DNA of 64,000 nucleotides, from positions 68,043 through 132,042 of the forward strand of contig VXOG01000034.1 in assembly GCA_009840165.1 (NCBI GenBank), read 5' to 3'. Position numbers and translations under genes: made by a program. Source of the DNA: Chloroflexota bacterium. GTDB taxonomy: Bacteria; Chloroflexota; Dehalococcoidia; Lucifugimonadales; UBA3495. Each line of letters opens with the position of its first letter. Positions within the stretch are counted from its first letter, which is position 1. This document shows, one piece after another, positions 32,732 to 41,513 of this stretch. The notes under the pieces were generated by a model. It had not been told where the DNA came from. It saw only the letters and a list, made by a program, of their open reading frames with translations, and searched no databases.

Positions 32732-33406
32732 ATGGCGACGAAAAGGAAAGGCGACGGGCTGCTGCTGGTGTACAGCGACGTGGCGCCCGAAAACGACGAG
32801 GAATACAACCGCTGGTACAACGAGGAGCACATCCCCGAACGGCTGTCGATTCCGGGCGTGCTGGACGCAGCGCGCTACGAGGCCGTGCAGGGCGGGCCAA
32901 AATACCTGGCCGTGTACGAGCTGGAGTCCTACGAGGCGTGGCACTCCGAAGAGTGGCAGAAGTGGTTGCAGGAGCCGACCGAATGGTCCCGCCGCATGTC
33001 GCCCAGCGTGATTGGCACCGAGTACATCCGCAACCTGTACCGGCGGGTCCACCCGGAGACTCTGTCCGAGGAGACGGCGCAGGCGGGCATGTCTCCGTTG
33101 CTCCTGGTAGGCCGCATGGGGATTCCTGATCACCTGGAGGAGGCATGGAACCACGCCTACAACAACGAGCGCCTGCCGATGGCCCTGGACATACCCGGCT
33201 ACATCCGCGCCCGGCGGTTCCAGGCGATGATGGGCGAACCGAAATACTGCACGGTGCATGAAATGGAGTCGCTGGCAGTAGCGGAAAGCGAGGCGTGGAA
33301 AGGCTGGAGCCAGATAGTCACGCCGGTCTGGACTCACGAAGTCCGCCCCCACATGGTCCACGGCGAGGGATCGCCGGGGGTTTACCAGCGGATCTTCCCG
33401 GTATAG
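32732..33406 (+). CDS. two-domain dimeric alpha/beta-barrel protein
   Basis: ATG 32732 has GGGGG six bases upstream. The 224-residue protein consists of two related ferredoxin-like domains. Domain 1 carries DEEYNRWYNEEHIPERLSIP, domain 2 LEEAWNHAYNNERLPMALDIP. The pattern WYNxEHxPxRLxxPG resembles EthD/DUF4286-type barrels that bind small hydrophobic compounds or haem. No catalytic residues are clear. It is monocistronic, and a divergent PAC2 gene lies upstream. Confidence 0.65.
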   Translation: MATKRKGDGLLLVYSDVAPENDEEYNRWYNEEHIPERLSIPGVLDAARYEAVQGGPKYLAVYELESYEAWHSEEWQKWLQEPTEWSRRMSPSVIGTEYIRNLYRRVHPETLSEETAQAGMSPLLLVGRMGIPDHLEEAWNHAYNNERLPMALDIPGYIRARRFQAMMGEPKYCTVHEMESLAVAESEAWKGWSQIVTPVWTHEVRPHMVHGEGSPGVYQRIFPV

Positions 33407-33450
33407 GTCTTAAATTCCTGCGAGCGCGCCGGTCGTTCCGGCGCACGCCA

Positions 33451-33573
33451 GTCATTCCCGCGAAAGCGCTCGCCATCCCCGCGAAAGCGCCCGCCATCCC
33501 CGCGCCCTCCCCCGTCATTCCCGCGAAAGCGGGAATCCAGTCCCCCGCTCATCCTGAGCCTGTCGAAGGATGA
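33451..33573. repeat. cluster of dispersed palindromes (GTCATTCCCGC and TCATCCTGAGC families)
   Basis: 33451-33508 has three truncated copies of the TTCCCGC-arm element. 33514-33540 is a full copy, and 33549-33573 is a second family (TCATCCTGAGC...GTCGAAGGATGA). Adjacent families next to each other suggest a shared insertion hot spot between convergent genes. Confidence 0.8.
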
Positions 33574-33589
33574 CCAAGCGGCCTGACCT

Positions 33590-34756
33590 TTATGTGTACA
33601 GCGACGCGGTGACGTCCGCCCCCAGCAGCGCCTGGCCGGCATATTCGTAGTTGTTGGGAAGTCCGGATATGTGCTGTCCCGATACGTGCAGGTCGCGGAA
33701 GAACCTCTCCAACCCGACGGAGCGGTGGATGGCGTTGGTGCCAGCGACGTTGAACAGCTTGTCCACTATGTCCACCGAGCGCCGGATCGCGTGGGTGATG
33801 GCCAGGCGCGCGCGGACGGCGCGGTCCGACAGGTCGGGCAGTTGTTTCACCTGCGCGTCCCACAGAGAATCGACGGCGTCCAGGACGTAGGTGCGGGCCG
33901 CGTCGTGCATGGCCTCGCATTCGCCGTAGGTAATCTGCACGTAGGAACGGTCGCGCAGCAATGCCGGCGAGTTGGTGGTGCCGGAGCCGGTAGCCAGTTC
34001 GTGAAAAGCGTCCAGCGCGCCGCGCGCCATACCAAGGGCGTTGCCGGCCGCCAGCGTCCAGCTCAGCAGGATGGCGTTTTGCGGCGGATGATACAGCGGA
34101 CTCTCGTAGTGGGCAGCGTCGCCGCGGGTGTAGATATGGCGGGACGGAACGAAGAAGTCGGAATACTCACAGTCGTTGCTGGCGGTGCCCCGCATTCCCA
34201 GGGTGGTCCAGTTGTCAATGACGGTTCCCGACGCTACGGGCACTACCGCGATGCGGGTGGCCAGGCTGCCGTCGTCGTTGCTGACCGGGCTGCCATCCGG
34301 GTTGAGCAGACGGCAGTTGAGGAACAGCGCGGTGGAATGGTCAATTCCGCTGAGATAGTTCCAGCGTCCGTTGATGAGATAGCCGCCATCGCAGATAGTG
34401 GCTGTTCCCTCCGGCCGAGCGGAGCCTGACCCGAGCAAGTCGGGCGGATCGCCGAACAGTTCAACGACGGCCTCGGGAGTCAGGCGGGAGACGGCCGCGG
34501 TGATGGCCGTGCCGTTGAAGACGCACCAACCGGCGGAACCGTCGGCGTGGGAAATGGTCTCCACCACCCGAAAAGCAGTGAGCGGGTCAAGTTCCGGGCC
34601 GCCGAGTTCCCTGGGTGCGTAAAGACAGAAGAGGCTATGATTCGCCATGCGACCGGCCAGTTCCGCCGGTAGTTGGCATTCGCCATCAATGCGGTCGAGA
34701 TTCGACAGGATTTCGGGAACCAGACTACGCGCGACTTTGACCAGATCCTCGGGCAT
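33590..34756 (-). CDS. acyl-CoA-dehydrogenase-like flavin monooxygenase
   Basis: The 388-residue protein has the acyl-CoA dehydrogenase fold of the HsaA/DszC-like group D monooxygenases: an N-terminal VKVARSLVPEIL helix, LFCLYAPRELGGPELDP, HADGSAGWCVFNG, YLINGRWNYLSGID (beta domain), TTLGMRGTASNDCEYSDFFVP, and a C-terminal NVAGTNAIHRSVGLERFFRDL. Such enzymes use reduced flavin and O2. The Glu of true dehydrogenases is not evident, which supports a monooxygenase. ATG 34756 has GGAG upstream. The repeat cluster follows its stop. Confidence 0.8.
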   Translation of the reverse strand: MPEDLVKVARSLVPEILSNLDRIDGECQLPAELAGRMANHSLFCLYAPRELGGPELDPLTAFRVVETISHADGSAGWCVFNGTAITAAVSRLTPEAVVELFGDPPDLLGSGSARPEGTATICDGGYLINGRWNYLSGIDHSTALFLNCRLLNPDGSPVSNDDGSLATRIAVVPVASGTVIDNWTTLGMRGTASNDCEYSDFFVPSRHIYTRGDAAHYESPLYHPPQNAILLSWTLAAGNALGMARGALDAFHELATGSGTTNSPALLRDRSYVQITYGECEAMHDAARTYVLDAVDSLWDAQVKQLPDLSDRAVRARLAITHAIRRSVDIVDKLFNVAGTNAIHRSVGLERFFRDLHVSGQHISGLPNNYEYAGQALLGADVTASLYT

Positions 34757-34789
34757 TATGGGACTCCGGGTGTGAAGGTGAGCGGTCAT

Positions 34790-35025
34790 TATAAACGTGG
34801 GGCCTCGGAATCAAGATTTTCAGGCTTATCGGATTGTCAGGAGTACCCTAATCCCCGATATAGCCGCCAATCCTGTAAATCCTTCAATCCAATCAATCCT
34901 GATTCTGACGATCCTCGCCTCAAATTAAGCGTGGTCATCCCCGTGGGTGACGATTTAAGGTTGAGGGTTGTTCCGCTTAATGGTACGATGATGCTGGCGA
35001 TTTGTTAGTTCAAGTCGAGGAGGAT
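34790..35025. other. intergenic region with short AATCC-type repeats
   Basis: A 240-base gap with an AATCCTGATTCTGACGAT-like segment (34899-34920), also echoed near 52553 and 53053. There is a -10-like TACGAT near 34985. No gene seen. The DUF1800 promoter is presumably here. Confidence 0.5.
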
Positions 35026-35030
35026 TTTTG

Positions 35031-36440
35031 ATGGCAGATCAAAACCATGATATTGCACTGATGGCCCACCTGATGCGTCGGGCCGGGTTTGGCGCGCAGT
35101 ACGCTGAATTGGAAGAGCGCGCCGCCAAGGGATATGACGCAACCGTTGAAGAATTGCTCAACCCCGAAGTCAATCCCCACGGGATGGACCTGGACGTGGC
35201 GGAACGGTGTTTCATCGAGTGGAGCCACCAGACCCGCGGCGTGCCGGAATACTTCGCCTTCCGGATGATCAACTCCAGGTGCCAGCTTGAAGAAAAGATG
35301 GTGCTGTTCTGGCACGGCATCCTGTGCACCGCCGACAGCAAGACGCAGAGCTACCCCACGTCCTATGACGAAATCGAGATGTTCCGAGAGCTCGGCATGG
35401 GCAGCTTCCGGGACCTGCTGGTGGGAATCTCCCGCGACCCGGCGATGATTTTCTTCCTCGACAACTGCCTGAGCCACAAGGGCGCCATCAATGAGAACTA
35501 CGGGCGCGAGTTGCTCGAACTGTTCTCCATGGGTGTGGGCATGGACGGCGAGTTCAACTACACCGAGGACGACGTGAAGGAATGCGCCCGCGCCTTCACC
35601 GGTTGGACCATCGCGAATAACATTCCTGGCCAGCCCTATGGCCGGTATCATGCGCAGTTCGTGTACAACCCCGAAGACCACGACGAGGGAACCAAGACCT
35701 TCCTCGGCGAGACAGGCAACTTCAACGGCGAGGATGTCATCGACATCATCGCGAAGCAGCCGGCCACGGCCCGGTTCATCTCGCGCCACCTGTACAGCTA
35801 CTTCATTTCCGACGAGGCGCAGGTTCCGTCCTGGATGGAAACCCCGCCCAAGGATCCGGAAACCATCAAGATGCTGGAGGACGAGTACTTCCGCTCCGGC
35901 TACAACATCAAGGCCATGCTGCGAGTGCTGTTCCACTCCGACGCCTTCAAGAACGCCCGGTTCCAGCGGGTTAAGAGCCCTGTGGAAACAGTCATGGGAA
36001 CCATGCGGCTGGTGGGCGACTGGACGGAGCCAAAGCCCGGCTTCGAGTTCATCTTCGACGAGATGAAGCACATGGGTCAGGAACTGTTCAACCCGCCTTC
36101 GGTGGAGGGCTGGCACACCGGCCAGGAGTGGATCGACGGCGGTACGCTGGTGCATCGCATCAACTTCACTGCCGACTTCGTCGGCGACGTCAACCAGCCT
36201 GGAGTGCGCGAAATCATTAACCGACTGGCTGATGTAGGACCTTTGCTTTCCCCCGAGCAGATGGTGGATACCACGTGCCTGCTGATGGGCCACTACGAGT
36301 TGGCGGACGAGACGCGGCAAATGATGGCGTCCAGCCTGGAGAAGGGCGGCACCATCCACACCGACACCGAGGAGTTCGGGAATCGGGTGAGTGAGCTGCT
36401 GCAAATGATTGTGGCCACCAAAGAGTACATTTACGCCTAG
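35031..36440 (+). CDS. DUF1800 family protein
   Basis: The 469-residue protein carries DUF1800 motifs: HLMRRAGFGA at the start, EKMVLFWHGIL, DNCLSHKGAINENYGRELLELFSMG, the WxIANN region and FNPPSVEGWHTGQEWIDGGT. GGAGGA precedes ATG 35031. DUF1800 genes almost always precede a DUF1501 gene, as here, but the biochemical role is unknown. No signal peptide is visible. A short gap separates it from the DUF1501 gene. Confidence 0.93.
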   Translation: MADQNHDIALMAHLMRRAGFGAQYAELEERAAKGYDATVEELLNPEVNPHGMDLDVAERCFIEWSHQTRGVPEYFAFRMINSRCQLEEKMVLFWHGILCTADSKTQSYPTSYDEIEMFRELGMGSFRDLLVGISRDPAMIFFLDNCLSHKGAINENYGRELLELFSMGVGMDGEFNYTEDDVKECARAFTGWTIANNIPGQPYGRYHAQFVYNPEDHDEGTKTFLGETGNFNGEDVIDIIAKQPATARFISRHLYSYFISDEAQVPSWMETPPKDPETIKMLEDEYFRSGYNIKAMLRVLFHSDAFKNARFQRVKSPVETVMGTMRLVGDWTEPKPGFEFIFDEMKHMGQELFNPPSVEGWHTGQEWIDGGTLVHRINFTADFVGDVNQPGVREIINRLADVGPLLSPEQMVDTTCLLMGHYELADETRQMMASSLEKGGTIHTDTEEFGNRVSELLQMIVATKEYIYA

Positions 36441-36510
36441 CCCGTTTGACTGCCGGCTGGCGCAACCGAGCAAGAGAAAAAGCGAGCAATCCCAACGGGA
36501 GGAATAAACC

Positions 36511-37647
36511 GTGACCGCTACGAAAAAAGACCCGGTGTTGGTGGTACTGCAAATGTCCGGCGCCTTCGACGCGCTGAACACCATCATCCCCTACAGCGAC
36601 CCGCTGTACAAAGACTACCGGCCGCACCTTAAGGTGGAGCCCGAGGAAGTGCTGGCGATTGACGACAAGGTCGGGTTCCACCCTGCCATGGCGCCGATCA
36701 AGGATATGTACGACGAGGGCAAGGTTGCCGTCATCCAGGGTATCGGCTACCCCAACCCCATCCGTTCCCACTTCCGCTCCATGGACATCTGGCACACCGC
36801 CGAGCCGACCAAGATGTCCACCGAGGGCTGGCTGGGCCGGGCCATCCAGGACCTGGACCCCAACAAGGAAAACGTGCTGACCGCCGTGAACTTCGGTCGC
36901 GGACTCCCCCGCGCGTTGGCCGCTCCCGGCGTGTCCGTCGCGTCGGTGGGCAACCTGGAGACCTACGGCGTCCTCACCGGCATTGACGGCGAAGACCAGC
37001 GAGCCGAGGCTCTGGACATCTTCTCCCGCATGTACTCTCCCATGGTCGGCAACGGCCCCATCAACGACTATCTGTCCCAAACCGGCCTCGACGCCCTGAA
37101 GGGCGCGGACATCCTGCGCACTGCGCCGGAGATTTACTCCTCCAGCATCGAGTACGGCGGCGACATGTTCTCCCAGTGGGTCAAGAACGTCGCCCAGGTT
37201 CACACCGCCGGCTTCGGCACCCGCGTCCTGTACACCGGCCTCAATCCGGGCGCTTTCGACACCCACGCTAACCAGCCCACGTCCTTCGCCAAGCTGTGGG
37301 GCGAGGTTTCCCGCGCGGTCAACGACCTGTACCAGGACCTGAAAGAACACGACGCCAATCAGGAAGTGGTGATGGTGCTGTTCACCGAGTTCGGGCGCCG
37401 GGTGCAGGAGAACGGTTCTGGAACCGACCACGGTTCAGGTTCTGTTGCGTTCGTCCTCGGCGACGCCGTCAAGGGCGGCCTCTACGGCGAGTACCCCTCC
37501 CTGGAGCCGGACAAGCTGGACGAGGGCGACCTGAAGTGGAACAACGACTTCCGCCAGACCTACGCCACCATCCTGGACAAGTGGCTGGAGCTGGACGACA
37601 AGGCGATCCTGCAAGGCGAGTTCGAGCAGTTCGACTTCATCAAGTAA
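36511..37647 (+). CDS. DUF1501 family protein
   Basis: The 378-residue product begins at GTG 36511 with GGGAGGA upstream. DUF1501 signatures: LVVLQMSGAFDALNTIIP, FHPAMAPIKDMYDEGKVAVI, the sulfatase-like loop GIGYPNPIRSHFRSMDIWHT and LFTEFGRRVQENGSGTDHG, where His and Asp residues could bind metal. The fold is alkaline-phosphatase-like by family knowledge. The common Tat signal is absent, so a cytoplasmic site is likely. Forms an operon with the DUF1800 gene. Confidence 0.92.
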   Translation: MTATKKDPVLVVLQMSGAFDALNTIIPYSDPLYKDYRPHLKVEPEEVLAIDDKVGFHPAMAPIKDMYDEGKVAVIQGIGYPNPIRSHFRSMDIWHTAEPTKMSTEGWLGRAIQDLDPNKENVLTAVNFGRGLPRALAAPGVSVASVGNLETYGVLTGIDGEDQRAEALDIFSRMYSPMVGNGPINDYLSQTGLDALKGADILRTAPEIYSSSIEYGGDMFSQWVKNVAQVHTAGFGTRVLYTGLNPGAFDTHANQPTSFAKLWGEVSRAVNDLYQDLKEHDANQEVVMVLFTEFGRRVQENGSGTDHGSGSVAFVLGDAVKGGLYGEYPSLEPDKLDEGDLKWNNDFRQTYATILDKWLELDDKAILQGEFEQFDFIK

Positions 37648-37691
37648 ACGGCCGTTACCGGCCCCGCCATTCCGACGCTGGCATACATCAG

Positions 37692-37720
37692 GTAGGGGCA
37701 GGTTTAAAACCTGCCCCTAT
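37692..37720. repeat. dispersed palindrome, GTAGGGGC family (copy 6)
   Basis: GTAGGGGCAGGTTT and AAACCTGCCCCTA arms: the internal A and T differ from copy 3 in both arms, a compensatory change. Between the DUF1501 and NHL genes. Confidence 0.85.
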
Positions 37721-37776
37721 ATCACTGACGACTGGCAGCGTCGGCACAGCAACATCTACGCATAAAGGTGAATACA

Positions 37777-38820
37777 ATGGTAACTGCGACTGAACTTGCG
37801 CCGGTAACATTCCAGTACAGCCACGTCATCGGGCGGCAGGAAGTGCGCAGCGGCAACGGGTTCTTCAACCCGGTGGCCATCACGCGCGACGACAACGGGC
37901 TGCTCTACGTGCTGAGCCGGGGAACCGAGACGCCGGCGTTCTTCCCCTGCAAACGGGTCACGGTTTTCCACCCGGACGAAGAGGAAGTCGTGGCCGAGTT
38001 TGGCCAGAAGATTCCTCCCGAAGACGCCGACGACACCACGCCCAACGGATCGTTCATGTGGCCCACCTCGGTGGCACTGGACAGCCAGGGTTACGCTTAC
38101 GTTTCCGACGAGTGGCTGAACCGGGTCTCCATATATGACCAGGAGCATGGCAACTGGATCGGCATGTGGGGCATCCCCGGCGACGCGCCCGGCGAGATCA
38201 ACCGGCCGGCCGGTCTGGCCTTCGACAAAAACGACAACCTCTACATGGTGGAGAGCCGGAACCACCGGGTTTCGGTGTTCACCAAGGACGGCAAGTACCA
38301 GTTCGGCTGGGGCGGCTTGGGTGACGGCGACGGCCAGTTCAACCTGCCCTGGGGCATCGAGATCGACCACAACGGCGACGTGTACGTTGCCGACTGGCGC
38401 AACGACCGCATCCAGAAGTTCGCGCCGGACGGAACGTTCCTGATGAAATTCGGCGAATCCGGCGACGGCGAGGGTCAGTTCAACCGGCCCACCGGCGTGG
38501 CCGTGGACAAAGACGGGCATATCTTCGTCACCGACTACAAGAACGACCGGGTTCAGGTGTTCCGCGCCGACGGCAGCTACATCACCACCATGCGGGGGCA
38601 GGCCGGCCTCTCCAAGTGGGGCGCTGAGCGCGTGTATCTCGACCCGACCATCGTGCAGGCCCGCAACCGGGCTCTGAACCTTCAGGAGCGCGAAGGCGCA
38701 TTCCAAGGCCCCATCGCGGTGGAAGTGGACGACGACGGCCACGTGTTCGTGCTGGAAACCGCCCGCCACCGCGTGCAGGTATTCTCCAAGCAAACCGCCA
38801 TGTTCGCCGGCGAACTCTGA
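37777..38820 (+). CDS. NHL-repeat beta-propeller protein
   Basis: The 347-residue protein contains at least five NHL-type repeats with the pattern PxGxAxDxxGxxYVxDxxNxRxxxF (examples: PTSVALDSQGYAYVSDEW, PAGLAFDKNDNLYMVESR, PWGIEIDHNGDVYVADWR, PTGVAVDKDGHIFVTDYK). AAGGTG lies seven bases before ATG 37777. It has no signal peptide. It follows the DUF1800/DUF1501 genes and may act with them; the ligand is unknown. A clear terminator follows its stop. Confidence 0.87.
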   Translation: MVTATELAPVTFQYSHVIGRQEVRSGNGFFNPVAITRDDNGLLYVLSRGTETPAFFPCKRVTVFHPDEEEVVAEFGQKIPPEDADDTTPNGSFMWPTSVALDSQGYAYVSDEWLNRVSIYDQEHGNWIGMWGIPGDAPGEINRPAGLAFDKNDNLYMVESRNHRVSVFTKDGKYQFGWGGLGDGDGQFNLPWGIEIDHNGDVYVADWRNDRIQKFAPDGTFLMKFGESGDGEGQFNRPTGVAVDKDGHIFVTDYKNDRVQVFRADGSYITTMRGQAGLSKWGAERVYLDPTIVQARNRALNLQEREGAFQGPIAVEVDDDGHVFVLETARHRVQVFSKQTAMFAGEL

Positions 38821-38843
38821 TCACCGAAGATAGATGGCATCGG

Positions 38844-38871
38844 AACGCCACGGGTAACGCCGTGGCGTTTT
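38844..38871 (+). terminator. rho-independent terminator after the NHL gene
   Basis: A 10-bp stem (AACGCCACGG, 38844-38853, with CCGTGGCGTT, 38860-38869; loop GTAACG) is followed by TT. The T run is short, so termination is likely but not certain. Confidence 0.7.
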
Positions 38872-38897
38872 GAATCCTGATCAGACCGCCCTTGCAT

Positions 38898-39833
38898 ATG
38901 AGCAATGTGCGCGGTAAAGCATACAATCAAATCACGCTGGCCGCTGCTGGCTGGCAACAGTGGCGAGTCAAGCCGCTGCGGACGCGCCCGGCGATGGCGT
39001 TGGTCCTCGCTATCGCGCTCAGCATCGCTTTGAGTGTATGGGAGCCGGTCAGAGCGCAGGATGGCGCTCCGGACCCTGAACCGGAAGCCGATTTCTGCCT
39101 GGTATCGCTGAGCGCGGAAAAAACAACACTGCGCGTCGGGGAACCGCTGCGCGTCTGGGTCTGGGGTGTAGGTGTGGAACCGGTGAGTTGGGATCTGGAA
39201 GTGGATGGCGATGGTTCATTGGCCTTACGAGGCGCTCGACGGATAGAATCATGGACCGAAATGGTGGAATGGACTTTCACAGGCGCAGGCGAAGGTCAGG
39301 TGACGATTTCGGCCAGCATGATTTGTCAGAAACCTGGCAATGGCGCCGATTCTTTGACTTTGACAGTGTTGCCCGCGGAACCGGAAGGGACTCCCACGCC
39401 TCAATCCACCGCCAACTTTTGCACGACGCATCTGAGCCTGAGCGATCAACAGGTGCAGGTTGGCGACGGCTTTTACGCCTGGTTCGTGGGCGCGGGAACC
39501 GAACCGCGCAGCTGGAACCTCACTATGTCAGGTGATGGTTCTGCGCGGGTAATAGGAACCCGTGAGCTCGACCCCGAATATGTTGAGTGGGAATTGGAGG
39601 CGGTGTCGCCCGGAGTCCTCCGTCTGGCCGGCCAGATGAATTGCCTGCAAGCGGGCGAAGCGACCGGCTCCGGCGAAGTCGTGGTAACGGAAGAAGTGGG
39701 CCAATTCGAAGCAGTGCAGATCAGGCGGATATGGACGCCGCGCACGGTGGCAACGATTGAAGCTGCGCTGCTGGTCGTGTTGCTGGCTGTATTGGCGGCC
39801 CTGGTGTACCTGTTGATACGACGGCGCCGGTGA
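38898..39833 (+). CDS. surface protein with two Ig-like repeats and C-terminal anchor
   Basis: The 311-residue product has a long N-terminal tail and a hydrophobic signal (MALVLAIALSIALS) ending near ALSVWEPVRAQ. Two repeats of about 100 residues follow, each starting with FC..xLSxxxxxVxVG and ending in a Cys-containing strand (DFCLVSLSAEKTTLRVGEPL and NFCTTHLSLSDQQVQVGDGF). After a linker comes a single TM helix (AALLVVLLAVLAALVYLLI) and a basic tail. So it is anchored with the repeats outside. ATG 38994 is an alternative start. Function unknown. Confidence 0.65.
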   Translation: MSNVRGKAYNQITLAAAGWQQWRVKPLRTRPAMALVLAIALSIALSVWEPVRAQDGAPDPEPEADFCLVSLSAEKTTLRVGEPLRVWVWGVGVEPVSWDLEVDGDGSLALRGARRIESWTEMVEWTFTGAGEGQVTISASMICQKPGNGADSLTLTVLPAEPEGTPTPQSTANFCTTHLSLSDQQVQVGDGFYAWFVGAGTEPRSWNLTMSGDGSARVIGTRELDPEYVEWELEAVSPGVLRLAGQMNCLQAGEATGSGEVVVTEEVGQFEAVQIRRIWTPRTVATIEAALLVVLLAVLAALVYLLIRRRR

Positions 39834-39873
39834 AACCCATTCGCGACGGCCCCCATGAGTCGCGCGAAGGCAT

Positions 39874-40614
39874 CTACGCGCTCCCCAGGAATACCTGCGT
39901 CAGTATATCTGTGTCCCGGATGGACTGAGGCGTGCCGTTGTGGACGACGCTCCCCTTGTCCAGGACGTAGGCCCGGTCAACGATGTCCAGGACTCCCTTG
40001 ATGTTGTGCTCCACAACCATGATGGTGGTGCCCAGCCGTTCGCTGATCTCGGCCACTTTCTGGAACACCTCTTTGACGATAATGGGAGCGAGCCCGAGGG
40101 TCGGCTCATCAAGCAGCAGCAACTCCGGCGATGCCATCAGCCCCCGTCCCAGCACCAGCATCTGCTGCTGCCCGCCGGACATCTGGCTGGCCACGTCCCG
40201 GCGCTTCTCATATAGGACAGGGAACAATTCCATCACTGAATCCAGGCGTCGGGCCTTTTCCGCCCGGTCGCTAAGATAGAGACAGCCCATCTCCAGGTTC
40301 TCGGCGATGGATAGGTGGGTGAAGACCCGGCGACCCTGGGGCACGAATGCGATACCTTCCTTCACAATCTCATGAGTCTCGGCCGCCAGCGGCTGCTGTC
40401 GCCAGTACACGGTGCCCGACACTACCGGCGCAAGCCCCATCACGGCCTTGAGAACGGTGGACTTGCCGGCGCCGTTTGGCCCCATCACAGCCACCACCTC
40501 CCCAGCGTGGACGTCCATGGATACATCGTCCAGTGCCCGCACCACGCCGTACTCCACCGAGATGTCCGTGAGTTCCAGCAACGGCGAGTTTCCGTTGGCT
40601 CCATTCGCAGTCAT
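39874..40614 (-). CDS. livF: branched-chain amino-acid type ABC transporter ATPase LivF
   Basis: The 246-residue ATPase has Walker A GPNGAGKST, the Q loop FVPQGRRVF (LivF type), signature MSGGQQQM and Walker B LLLLDEPTLGL. It energises uptake of branched-chain amino acids or related compounds. It is the fifth gene of livK-livH-livM-livG-livF, but a 140-base gap with two palindromes separates it from livG. ATG 40614 begins at the family-typical position. Confidence 0.93.
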   Translation of the reverse strand: MTANGANGNSPLLELTDISVEYGVVRALDDVSMDVHAGEVVAVMGPNGAGKSTVLKAVMGLAPVVSGTVYWRQQPLAAETHEIVKEGIAFVPQGRRVFTHLSIAENLEMGCLYLSDRAEKARRLDSVMELFPVLYEKRRDVASQMSGGQQQMLVLGRGLMASPELLLLDEPTLGLAPIIVKEVFQKVAEISERLGTTIMVVEHNIKGVLDIVDRAYVLDKGSVVHNGTPQSIRDTDILTQVFLGSA

Positions 40615-40651
40615 TCCTAAATGCCCCCAGTAATTCCTACATTCCCCTGCC

Positions 40652-40727
40652 GTCATTCCGGCGAAAGCCGGAATCCAGGAATCCTTGCTGGAAATACGCT
40701 CCGAATTCCCGCTTCCGCGGGAATGAC
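40652..40727. repeat. paired dispersed palindromes in opposite orientation
   Basis: A TTCCGGC-arm copy (40652-40678) and an inverted TTCCCGC-arm copy (40699-40727) lie between livG and livF. The pair could fold together on the transcript. Confidence 0.8.
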
Positions 40728-40754
40728 GGTGAGTAATATGACATTGAGTTGAGC

Positions 40755-41513
40755 TTACGCACCCAGGTACGCCTCGATAACTTCCTCGCTGTTCAGCACC
40801 GGCTCCACGTCGCCGGCGGCGAGCAGCGCCCCGCTGTCCAGCACGATGATACGGTCGGAGAGTTCGCGGACGATGTCCATGTTGTGAGAAACGAAGACTA
40901 TCGTGTGACCATCGGCACGCATCTGCTTCATAATGTCCTTGACGCGCTCGATCATTTGCGGGAACAACCCGGCGAAGGGTTCGTCCAGCAGGTAGGTCTG
41001 CACGTTCATGGCGAGGGCGCGGCCGATTTCCACCAGCTTGCGCTGCCCGTAGGACAATTCCTGGGCCAGGGAATCGCGCTTGTCCCACATCCCCACCTGT
41101 TCCAGGATCGCCTGGGCCTTTTGCCTCGTGGACGGTTTGGCTCGCTCAAACAGGGACGGGAACAGCCGACGCTCCGTCAGCACCACCATGATATTGTCCC
41201 AAACGGTAATCTGGTCGAACAGCCTCACCTCCTGAAAGGTGCGGGTGAGGCCGTGGTCTGGCGTCTCGTATGCCTTGACGACGCGGAGGCCGGCGCCATC
41301 TATGATGACCATGCCGCCGTCCAGCGGCAGGACGCCGCTCAGCAGGTTCACCAGCGTGGACTTGCCGGATCCGTTGGGGCCGACGATGCTGGTGGTGCCC
41401 TGGCGGGGGATGGACAGGCTCAACTCATCCACGGCGCGGACGGCGCCAAAGTGCTTGGAAATCGCCTGGGTCTCCAGGGCATAGTCGATCCGGTCAGGTT
41501 GCGTTGATGTCAT
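40755..41513 (-). CDS. livG: branched-chain amino-acid type ABC transporter ATPase LivG
   Basis: 252 residues. Walker A GPNGSGKST, Q loop LTRTFQEVRLF (LivG type), signature LSYGQRKLVE and Walker B YLLDEPFAGL. Its N-terminal MTSTQPDRIDYALETQ overlaps the livM stop by ATGA. Partner of LivF in the membrane complex. Confidence 0.93.
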   Translation of the reverse strand: MTSTQPDRIDYALETQAISKHFGAVRAVDELSLSIPRQGTTSIVGPNGSGKSTLVNLLSGVLPLDGGMVIIDGAGLRVVKAYETPDHGLTRTFQEVRLFDQITVWDNIMVVLTERRLFPSLFERAKPSTRQKAQAILEQVGMWDKRDSLAQELSYGQRKLVEIGRALAMNVQTYLLDEPFAGLFPQMIERVKDIMKQMRADGHTIVFVSHNMDIVRELSDRIIVLDSGALLAAGDVEPVLNSEEVIEAYLGA

